Assembly: GCA_018333955.1 (NCBI GenBank)
Contig: JAGXSD010000056.1
Coordinates: forward strand, 1-37,462
Length of the DNA: 37,462 bases
Source of the DNA: Erysipelotrichia bacterium
GTDB taxonomy: Bacteria > Bacillota_I > Bacilli_A > Erysipelotrichales > Erysipelotrichaceae
Reading direction: 5' to 3'
The notes under the pieces: generated by a model
Told to the model about the DNA's origin: nothing
The model's database searches: none
Seen by the model: only the letters and a program-made list of their open reading frames with translations
Program-made: the position numbers and the translations under genes
Shown here: positions 16,343-22,893 of the stretch, piece by piece
Numbering within the stretch: the first letter of the stretch is position 1
Layout: each line of letters begins with the position of its first letter

Positions 16343-17728
16343 TTAAACCTCGATGATGGCGGATTTCATAAGCGCCAATGCTTGTTTTGGATACTTGATG
16401 GATAATAATCCCATCGCAGCCAAAATATACTGTTTATCAATATAGTAATTAGGTGCGGTAGGTTTTAAGCTAAACGGATTTTTAGGATCAAATTGGGCTG
16501 CTTTTAATGCAGAGCGAATATTGTGATGATAAATGAGGGGACCCCCAGTCCCTATCACATGAGAAACATGGGATAAATCTTTGCCGGTTTGTTGGTAAAC
16601 CGTACCAAAAGGAGTGTAATGCACTTCTAAGGTTCCCGCATGACGCGTTACACTTTCTTTGACCGCAATCTCAGCCGCCACATCATCTAAAGTTTTTAAT
16701 AAACCAGGCTCATTCACAAAACTTTCCGGATGAGCTTCTAAATCTTTAAGGATTTGATGCACGACTTCAACACTGGTTGGTATCGTGGCCGCAATGCCTT
16801 CAATGCCAACGACTTCAACTAATGAAGGTAAGCTATATCGAGCGCCAAGATCTCCTTCCACAGTTCTTTTAATTTTTAAGTCTGATAAACCTTTCATTAA
16901 AACATTGGATTGTGTTGGATGACCTTCCGCCACACTATGAACATCAGTCGTTGCGCCCCCCACATCCACAATAATGAGTTCTCCAATCCCTTTTGCGCCA
17001 ATATGACCATAGGCTAATAATTCGGCTGCAAGTAAAACCGCAGAAGGGGTCGGCATCAAGATATTATCAATGGTACTTTGGACTTTACTTAATCCCTTCG
17101 CAACAACGATATGTTCTAAGAAGATATCTCTTATAAGTGCACGCGCTGAATCAATGCGAAGTTCATTTAGCACCGGCATGACATTATCCGCCACATGCAC
17201 TTTCCAATCACTTGATTTTAATATCTTACTCACTTCATCTCGTACCGCTTTGTTGCCGGCATAGACTAACGGACAACGTATTTTACATTTCGTGAGTTGA
17301 TGGGCATTATGAAGCACAACTTTCTGATTGCCCCCATCAATTCCACCGGTGAAAAGAATAATATCAGGTTTAAGTTTCGCTATTTCATCTAATTCTGTTT
17401 CATTGAGTTCATATGAATATGTTTTTAAAATCTTGGCCCCTGCACTTAGTGCAGCACGCTTAGCCGCTTCCATAGTTAATTGAGGGACTAATCCAATCGC
17501 AATCATCTTTAGACCACCGGCCGCACTTGAACAAGCCAGTCTTACTGGCCACTCTTGGATTCCGGTTATTTTATAAAGCTTCTCTATCGCTTTTTCTAAT
17601 CCGATATTGATATCTTCTTTAACCGTGGTAAAAGATTGGGTGCGCCCTAAAATCTTGGGTTCATCAATATCTATCCCCACCACTTTAGTATAGGTTGATC
17701 CAAAATCAATACATAGTACGGGTTGCAT
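16343..17728 (-). CDS. glmL: Glutamate mutase accessory protein MutL/GlmL (ASKHA ATPase family)
   Basis: MutL/GlmL is found between the two mutase subunit genes in glutamate fermenters and is thought to act as a chaperone or reactivator for the cobalamin enzyme. The protein of 461 aa starts with LCIDFGSTYTKVVGID, an actin/Hsp70-type phosphate-1 motif, and has a second phosphate motif ELIIVDVGGATTDVHSV near residue 250 and VIGTGGPLIYH near residue 390, the adenosine motif. Its ATG shares one base with the glmS stop. The precise function is not established, so the role is taken from gene context and family. Confidence 0.9.
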   Translation of the reverse strand: MQPVLCIDFGSTYTKVVGIDIDEPKILGRTQSFTTVKEDINIGLEKAIEKLYKITGIQEWPVRLACSSAAGGLKMIAIGLVPQLTMEAAKRAALSAGAKILKTYSYELNETELDEIAKLKPDIILFTGGIDGGNQKVVLHNAHQLTKCKIRCPLVYAGNKAVRDEVSKILKSSDWKVHVADNVMPVLNELRIDSARALIRDIFLEHIVVAKGLSKVQSTIDNILMPTPSAVLLAAELLAYGHIGAKGIGELIIVDVGGATTDVHSVAEGHPTQSNVLMKGLSDLKIKRTVEGDLGARYSLPSLVEVVGIEGIAATIPTSVEVVHQILKDLEAHPESFVNEPGLLKTLDDVAAEIAVKESVTRHAGTLEVHYTPFGTVYQQTGKDLSHVSHVIGTGGPLIYHHNIRSALKAAQFDPKNPFSLKPTAPNYYIDKQYILAAMGLLSIKYPKQALALMKSAIIEV

Positions 17729-18135
17729 TATGAGTTTAGGTCCTTGTTAATGTCATCAACACTCGTTTTAGGATCGGTTCCAGGAGGATACACCCGATCA
17801 AATCCCATCGCTAAGAATTTTTCTTCAACTTCTTTGAAATCCGTCTTCCCTACCACTAAATTTCCCCCTGCATAAAGCTTAATATCTTCAAGTCCTGCTT
17901 CAATACATTTCTCTCTGAGTCCACGACAATCAATCTCACCATGGCCATACAATGACGATACCACGATAGCTTTTGCGCCAGATTCAATAGCTGCTTGCAC
18001 AAATTCTTCTTGAGATACCATCACCCCAAGATTAACCACAAAAAAGCCGGCTTGGGTGTAGGCATAATGTAATATTTTATTCCCTACCGCATGCACATCC
18101 GCCCCAATAACACCTAATACGATCGTATGACTCAT
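17728..18135 (-). CDS. glmS: Glutamate mutase sigma subunit (cobalamin-binding)
   Basis: The sigma subunit (MutS/GlmS) binds adenosylcobalamin and joins GlmE to form active glutamate mutase. The base-off/His-on motif D13-x-H15-x2-G18 (GADVHAVG) is present, followed by [13 protein letters not shown] and GGNLVVGK, as in the family. Length 135 aa is normal. The symbol is shared with, but the gene is unrelated to, glucosamine-6-phosphate synthase and DNA-repair mutS. It is the first gene of its operon, with its own promoter and a perfect cre site in the leader, 120 bases after the citF stop. An AGGGAG sits very close to the ATG; GAGGA slightly further upstream is an alternative ribosome site. Confidence 0.95.
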   Translation of the reverse strand: MSHTIVLGVIGADVHAVGNKILHYAYTQAGFFVVNLGVMVSQEEFVQAAIESGAKAIVVSSLYGHGEIDCRGLREKCIEAGLEDIKLYAGGNLVVGKTDFKEVEEKFLAMGFDRVYPPGTDPKTSVDDINKDLNS

Positions 18136-18174
18136 ACTCCCTTGATCCTCATGATTTCATGAGTTCCTTCCTTT

Positions 18175-18188
18175 TGATAACGCTTACA
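18175..18188 (-). promoter_or_regulatory. cre site (CcpA operator) in the glmS leader
   Basis: On the minus strand TGTAAGCGTTATCA matches the Bacillota cre consensus TGWAARCGNTWNCA at every defined position. It lies about 13 bases downstream of the -10 box, near +6 to +19, where bound CcpA would block elongation. This predicts catabolite repression of the glutamate mutase/methylaspartase genes. Confidence 0.85.
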
Positions 18189-18200
18189 TTATTCAATATC

Positions 18201-18229
18201 ATCTTAAAACGATTCCATAGTCATGTCAA
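18201..18229 (-). promoter_or_regulatory. Promoter of glmS-glmL-glmE-mal
   Basis: On the minus strand -35 TTGACA (18229-18224) and -10 TAAGAT (18206-18201) are spaced by exactly 17 bases. The start would be near 18194, giving a leader of about 60 bases with the cre site. Confidence 0.8.
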
Positions 18230-18233
18230 TGTG

Positions 18234-18252
18234 TTGTGAAAGAATTGTGAAA
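18234..18252 (-). promoter_or_regulatory. Possible activator site upstream of the glmS promoter
   Basis: Two copies of TTGTGAAA (plus strand, 18234-18241 and 18245-18252) recur with an 11-base period just upstream of the -35 box; the second is also part of the inverted repeat TGTGA-AATA-TCACA (18246-18259). Position and helical phasing fit an activator, but the regulator is unknown. The last bases lie near the citF stop. Confidence 0.35.
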
Positions 18253-18254
18253 TA

Positions 18255-19769
18255 TCACACTGATGAGTCACTCACCGCCTTCTTAATCACATCCAGAATG
18301 GTGCCATCACGATAGACACTGTAGGCCACTATTTTATCTTCAAACTGTACTGGTTCTGGTTTCCCTGTGAGTTTTATCGCGATATCATAGAGTTCTTCAA
18401 TCCTCTTGATTGGTAGATTTGACTTCTCTTTTAATGACTCAATTAATGCTTGATGACGAGGGTGGATAGCTATCCCGCGATCTGTGACTAAGGCATCAAT
18501 GCTTTCATGAGGGGTGGTAATGGTCATGACCTTATCCACTACAACACTGAGTCTAGAACTCACAAGTTTGGAAACAATAATTGTGAATTTCGCCCCAGCA
18601 GCTGTATCACAGTGACCTCCACTACCTCCTAAAAGCACTCCATCTGATCCCGTTGTGACATTCACGTTATAGTCGAGATCGATTTCAGTAGCTCCTAGAA
18701 CCACGATATCTAACTGATTCGCAATATTATGAGGATTCGTAGGTCCTGCATAATCATCAGCGGATATCATATGATGATTTGGATGATGATGCATTGATTT
18801 CACAGCTTTTAAATCAAAGCATTGGACATCTTTAATGGATTTAAAGTGATTCGCATTCAGTAAGTCAACTTGATACCCTGTAATGCCTCCACTTATGAAA
18901 CTACCTTGAACTTGTTGTTGTTCACAATAATCAAACACTTCTTTCGCAAGGGCTAAGGATATACCTCCCGCACCGGTTTGAAAACTAAATCCTTCTTTTA
19001 ATAATCCTGTGGCTTCCATGAGTTGAAGTGTCATCTTCGCAATACTCAATCCTACTGGATCTTTCGTGATGGTAGTTGTACCACTTACTATGCCTTGAGG
19101 ATCTCCAAGGCGATCCACCATGACCACCATATCCACCCACTCTTTTTTGATTTGACTATGTTTGGGTTCATGAAGGTAATCTGTGAGAACCACGACCTTA
19201 TTGGCATACATTGCATCCGCAACCGCATACCCTAAACTTCCACAGGCAGAAGGACCTTCAGTTCCACCTCCATCACCTTGATCTGTTGAACATGGAACCC
19301 CAATGAAGGCGATATCAATGTTTACTTTCTTCGATGCGATCATATAGGCACGATATCCATGAGAATGAATAAGACATGGCTGATCACAATATCCTTCACT
19401 TATCGCATGCGCAACTGCTCCTGAAACATATGCCGTAATGATTTTTGTAATGACTTTATCTTGAATTAACTTTACAAGAGGCGCATGCACTTCAAAGATT
19501 GAAGAGGCAACTAGGGTAATATCCTTAAATCCTCTTTTCGCAATCGCTCCCATCACAAGATTCATTATTTCATCACCATTTCGTAAATGATGATGAAATG
19601 AGAGGGTCATCCCATCATGTAGAGGTAGTTCATCCAAGGCTTCCTCAAGGTTTCTTCTAAGTTTGTTTTGAGACAAATTCTTTTTTGTGACTGGATAAAC
19701 TTGAGGTTCTAGAGGATGGACGCCCATAAATGGATTAAAAGGAACTTCTCGTCCTAAACTGTTTTTCAT
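18255..19769 (-). CDS. citF: Citrate/citramalate lyase alpha subunit (CoA-transferase type)
   Basis: The alpha subunit exchanges the acetyl group on the acyl carrier for the substrate (citrate or citramalate), forming the substrate thioester and free acetate. At 504 aa it has full family length. Typical stretches are seen: LSFHHHLRNGDEIMNLV near residue 60, GPSACGSLGYAVADAMYA, FQTGAGGISLALA, GGSGGHCDTAAGAKFTIIV and ALVTDRGIAIHP. An AAGGGGGAAG ribosome site precedes the ATG, which overlaps the citE stop by four bases. Because the genes sit next to glutamate mutase and methylaspartase, (S)-citramalate is the likelier substrate; the sequence alone does not separate this from citrate lyase. Confidence 0.9.
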   Translation of the reverse strand: MKNSLGREVPFNPFMGVHPLEPQVYPVTKKNLSQNKLRRNLEEALDELPLHDGMTLSFHHHLRNGDEIMNLVMGAIAKRGFKDITLVASSIFEVHAPLVKLIQDKVITKIITAYVSGAVAHAISEGYCDQPCLIHSHGYRAYMIASKKVNIDIAFIGVPCSTDQGDGGGTEGPSACGSLGYAVADAMYANKVVVLTDYLHEPKHSQIKKEWVDMVVMVDRLGDPQGIVSGTTTITKDPVGLSIAKMTLQLMEATGLLKEGFSFQTGAGGISLALAKEVFDYCEQQQVQGSFISGGITGYQVDLLNANHFKSIKDVQCFDLKAVKSMHHHPNHHMISADDYAGPTNPHNIANQLDIVVLGATEIDLDYNVNVTTGSDGVLLGGSGGHCDTAAGAKFTIIVSKLVSSRLSVVVDKVMTITTPHESIDALVTDRGIAIHPRHQALIESLKEKSNLPIKRIEELYDIAIKLTGKPEPVQFEDKIVAYSVYRDGTILDVIKKAVSDSSV

Positions 19770-20602
19770 TGTTTCTTCCCCCTTCCTTGTGTACGCTGAA
19801 TTAATTGAAGTGCTTGTCGATAGACTGGTTCATCAATCATCTTGCCATCAAGATTAAAGACACCCATTCCTTGAGATTTGTTGTGTTCAAAGGCTTCCAC
19901 AATCTTCTTCGCCTCTTCAAGTTTATGAGAATCCACTGCGAAGGCTTGATGAATATAGGATACTTGTCTTGGATTAATTGCCACCTTAGCGTCATATCCT
20001 AATGAGCGAGCATACTTTGTTTCTTCAATAAGTCCTTGATGATTCTCAATCTGTACATATGGGGTATCAATGGCACTTAACTTAAAAGCCTTCGCATGCA
20101 TCACCAAACTTTTTCGAGCATAATCAATTTCATGTCCCTCTTGGGTTCTTTCAACACCACAATCCACACTTAAATCTTCTCCCCCAAGGAGTAATCCTTT
20201 GACTAATGGTGTCATTTGACATAATGAAGGAAGTTGGATGACACCTAAGGCACTTTCAATAAGTAGAATAATGGCTTTAGGATGTTCTAAGTGATCTAGT
20301 AGAACCTTCAATGATTCCAAATCAGCCTTAGGAAGGACTATTCCATTGACTTTGGGATGTTGAGCCACAAGCACATCTTCTAGAAAGAATGGAGTATTCA
20401 CTTGATTAATGCGAACATAGATGTCTTTCTCAAGAAAATCTAAGGTGTCTAAAGCATGTTTGAGTAGTGATCTTGCGGCATCTTTTGAAGAGTAAGCAAC
20501 CCCATCTTCTAAATCAAAGATGATGGCATCTGCTTCAAGGACCATACTGGATAAGATCATCCCAGCATTTGATGCCGGAATAAATAAATAAGATGTGTTC
20601 AT
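19766..20602 (-). CDS. citE: Citrate/citramalate lyase beta subunit
   Basis: The beta subunit performs the retro-aldol split of the bound substrate: citramalyl thioester to pyruvate and acetyl carrier, or citryl to oxaloacetate. The 278-aa protein is a CitE/HpcH-type barrel with LFIPASN at the N terminus, FDLEDGV near 29-35, R64 (VRIN), E116 (IESA) and D143 (GGEDLSVD) as the likely CoA and Mg ligands. It overlaps citD and citF by four bases each (ATGA). A weak AGGTCG ribosome site lies about nine bases upstream. A substrate preference for citramalate is inferred from the neighbours only. Confidence 0.9.
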   Translation of the reverse strand: MNTSYLFIPASNAGMILSSMVLEADAIIFDLEDGVAYSSKDAARSLLKHALDTLDFLEKDIYVRINQVNTPFFLEDVLVAQHPKVNGIVLPKADLESLKVLLDHLEHPKAIILLIESALGVIQLPSLCQMTPLVKGLLLGGEDLSVDCGVERTQEGHEIDYARKSLVMHAKAFKLSAIDTPYVQIENHQGLIEETKYARSLGYDAKVAINPRQVSYIHQAFAVDSHKLEEAKKIVEAFEHNKSQGMGVFNLDGKMIDEPVYRQALQLIQRTQGRGKKQ

Positions 20603-20862
20603 GTTTGTCGACCTATTGCACTTTCTAAGCGTGCTACAATCACATAATCAAGGGCCCCTTTATCTTCACAATCCACAATGCATGATGTGATATTATGAGT
20701 TTCTAATGTTTGAAGAATAACTGCTTTAATTTGCTTCCCAAACTGTTTTAAGACGACACTTTTAAGATTAATCTCAATTCCTAATTCAGGATTGGGACGA
20801 AGTGTGATTAAAACATCATTGGATTCTAAGGTTCCTGCTGCTGAGGTTTTAGTAATGTTCAT
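20599..20862 (-). CDS. citD: Citrate/citramalate lyase acyl carrier (gamma) subunit
   Basis: CitD carries the 2'-(5''-phosphoribosyl)-3'-dephospho-CoA arm of the lyase. The ATG at 20862 is preferred over an in-frame ATG at 20877 because AAAGGA lies six bases before it and the protein then begins MNITKTSAAGTLESNDV, the family start, with S14 as the attachment site. The length of 87 aa is then close to the family norm. The gene begins inside the end of citXG and overlaps citE by four bases, so synthesis of carrier, loader and catalytic subunits is coupled. Confidence 0.92.
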   Translation of the reverse strand: MNITKTSAAGTLESNDVLITLRPNPELGIEINLKSVVLKQFGKQIKAVILQTLETHNITSCIVDCEDKGALDYVIVARLESAIGRQT

Positions 20863-22117
20863 ATAGATTCCTTTCATGGGAGAGTTTTAAGTAGATGATT
20901 ATCGCAAAGATATCCGCTGATCCCCCTGCACTGGTGTGATGATGCATACTATATGCTTCAAATTCTGGCCAAACTTTCGGATTTTCAAAGGCAAGATAAG
21001 CTTGATGTTGAAAGTCTTTGAGTCCTTGAAGCCCTACTTTTTTAATGATGGTAGAGTCTTCACATTGACTCATAATTTTCAATAGTGTGTTCACTTGATG
21101 ATGGAGTGAATCGGGTTTGGATTGGACATACTCTAAGGTTTGACTTATTAATGGCTCTCCCCCTGCAAGCACAAATCCTTTAATCCCTTGGGTGCGATAG
21201 AGAAGGTATTGTTTTTCTCCTTCACTTTGAGGGTGTTCAGGATTTATGGCTTCAAAGTCTCGAATTAAGGATTGAGCTAAGGCAGTTAAGGCTTCATGAA
21301 GAGGTTGAGGATAACGCTTTGCCATGAGAATCATTAAGAAGAGAAAGATGGCACCTTTATGAGTATTAATACCACCTGTAGCTTCAAACATAGCAGTCTC
21401 TATCCTTTTACCAAGTTCGCGTAACTTGGCGAAGACATCTTCTAGGCTTTGGTTAAGATGAATGAGTTCAACTTCTTTAAAGTAAGGAACAATCGCGTCA
21501 ATGCTTTGAAGAAACGTATGGATATCCATGTCATGATGCACTCCATTTGAAAGTGGAGTCACTAAGCCAAACTTAATCGGAAGCATGCATTCACTCAGTA
21601 AGGCAAAGCGAATGACATCTTCTTTACTCTGTAGTGAATCTAAGATGAGGTTTTGAAAGGATGAGATGACTTCATTCTTTGAATGAGTTTGATTTCTAAT
21701 ACACACTCTCGCCACTTCATCACAGACAAAACATTTTCGCTCATCAATATCAAGATCATGTCTAGAAATGTTTCTATCTTTCACAAATACATCTAAATCT
21801 ACTGCTCGACCACATGAGTGCGTTGATTCTAGTTCGATACAGAACTTCTTTAATTTAATTGGATCTTCTTGAATCACAAGGTGAGTCATCATTCCAAGAT
21901 GATTGAAGTTTCTTTCCTTATATAAGATAGGATATTTAGAAGTCACTACTGTTTCAAATGTATGATTAATCCATGCATTCCAGCCACTTAGTTTACTTTC
22001 ACTAGGATCATTGGCTTGAATACTAAGCACTGGGCTTTGGTACATGGTATAAAGCTCTTGTTTTCTTAAAACAAGGTTTTCTTTATCTTGAAGGTGGGGA
22101 AAGTGGGGTTTATTCAT
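20849..22117 (-). CDS. citXG: Fused CitX-CitG prosthetic-group biosynthesis protein
   Basis: This 422-aa protein joins two activities. The N-terminal ~160 residues are CitX (transfer of the phosphoribosyl-dephospho-CoA group to the acyl carrier), recognised by GRAVDLDVF near 103 and RKCFVCDEVARVCIRNQTHS near 126-145. The remainder is CitG (triphosphoribosyl-dephospho-CoA synthase), with KFGLVTPLSNGVHHDMD, EATGGINTHKGAIF and HTSAGGSADIFA. Such fusions are known in some bacteria (for example Haemophilus). No good ribosome site precedes the ATG, so it may be coupled to gntR, whose stop is 31 bases upstream. It supports a functional citD-type lyase in this organism. Confidence 0.9.
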   Translation of the reverse strand: MNKPHFPHLQDKENLVLRKQELYTMYQSPVLSIQANDPSESKLSGWNAWINHTFETVVTSKYPILYKERNFNHLGMMTHLVIQEDPIKLKKFCIELESTHSCGRAVDLDVFVKDRNISRHDLDIDERKCFVCDEVARVCIRNQTHSKNEVISSFQNLILDSLQSKEDVIRFALLSECMLPIKFGLVTPLSNGVHHDMDIHTFLQSIDAIVPYFKEVELIHLNQSLEDVFAKLRELGKRIETAMFEATGGINTHKGAIFLFLMILMAKRYPQPLHEALTALAQSLIRDFEAINPEHPQSEGEKQYLLYRTQGIKGFVLAGGEPLISQTLEYVQSKPDSLHHQVNTLLKIMSQCEDSTIIKKVGLQGLKDFQHQAYLAFENPKVWPEFEAYSMHHHTSAGGSADIFAIIIYLKLSHERNLYEHY

Positions 22118-22148
22118 AGGTTTAGAGTTATTTGAGGTTTAAAAAAAC

Positions 22149-22790
22149 CTAAAACGGCTTGGTTTGTTCCAATCGTTTTAGGTAGTCTTGTTTAGTTCTG
22201 AGGATATGCCTTTGCATCATTTCATTGGCTTGAACTTCATCATGATTTTTGATCGCTTGCACAATGGCTTTATGTTCTTGATTGGCTTGAAGTTGAGCTG
22301 ACTTTGAAATGCTGACAAATTCTGCGGGAATGCGATTCCATAAATGATGGATAAACTCAACATGTTTAATGCATTGTGACGCTTCCCAAATTGCTTGATG
22401 AAAAGCTTGATTCTTTTCAATGAACTCTGAAGTCCCTGCAAGTTGATCCATTTCTAAAAGTAGTTCTTCTAATATCGTAGTATTCATATGATTTTGAGTT
22501 GCTTTAAAAGCCACTTGCCCTTCTAGAAGTGCTCTTAAGTCATAATGTTCCGCAACATCACTGGCATCAAAACGACGGACAATCGCCTTTTTACTATTCA
22601 CTAAGTCAATAAAACCATCTTTTTCTAGTAGTTGAAAAGCTTCTCTCACTGGGGTACGTGAAACACCAAGCATTTCAGCCAGTTTTTCCTGAACAAGTTC
22701 AGTAAGTGGCGCAAGTTGTCCACTTAGGATCGCAGCTTTAATTTCATGGGCTATTTTAATTCGTGCTGGAATCTGGGTTATCTTTTGCAT
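22149..22790 (-). CDS. GntR-family regulator, FCD (FadR-like) type
   Basis: The 213-aa protein has an N-terminal winged helix (about residues 8-72: LAEMLGVSRTPVREAFQLLEKDG) and a C-terminal all-helical FCD ligand domain (about 80-205) with NQAFHQAIW and HKAIVQAIKNHD motifs supplying the histidines that usually bind a metal and a carboxylate ligand. FCD regulators often sense organic acids, so mesaconate, citramalate or glutamate are reasonable ligands, but this is inference. The start is fixed by AAGGA eight bases upstream. A perfect palindrome overlaps its own promoter start, indicating autoregulation. It is the first gene upstream of citXG-citD-citE-citF, with a gap of only 31 bases. Confidence 0.9.
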   Translation of the reverse strand: MQKITQIPARIKIAHEIKAAILSGQLAPLTELVQEKLAEMLGVSRTPVREAFQLLEKDGFIDLVNSKKAIVRRFDASDVAEHYDLRALLEGQVAFKATQNHMNTTILEELLLEMDQLAGTSEFIEKNQAFHQAIWEASQCIKHVEFIHHLWNRIPAEFVSISKSAQLQANQEHKAIVQAIKNHDEVQANEMMQRHILRTKQDYLKRLEQTKPF

Positions 22791-22810
22791 ACATGCATTC
22801 CTTATTGATT

Positions 22811-22827
22811 TTGTATACTGTATACAA
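22811..22827. promoter_or_regulatory. Palindromic operator at the gntR-cit promoter
   Basis: TTGTATAC-T-GTATACAA is a perfect 17-bp palindrome of the size and type bound by FadR/FCD regulators. It begins four bases after the -10 box (minus strand) and covers the expected start site, so binding should repress. Confidence 0.8.
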
Positions 22828-22831
22828 TTGT

Positions 22832-22859
22832 ATTATACCACTCTCCCCATTTATCTCAA
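22832..22859 (-). promoter_or_regulatory. Promoter of gntR-citXG-citD-citE-citF
   Basis: On the minus strand -35 TTGAGA (22859-22854) and -10 TATAAT (22837-22832) are 16 bases apart, and the -10 is extended (TGGTATAAT). Confidence 0.75.
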
Positions 22860-22893
22860 TCATTTCAAAGAAAAAGTGAAACTTTTGTTTCAC

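Noticed and set aside
18240-18275. TGAGTGACTCA and TGTGATATTTCACA hairpins as a citF terminator
   Set aside because: Short stems, no T-tract; more likely regulatory sequence or read-through into glmS.
22133-22150. AGGTTT...AAACCT as a terminator after gntR
   Set aside because: The stem is only six A/T-rich pairs with no T-run after it, and gntR and citXG look co-transcribed.
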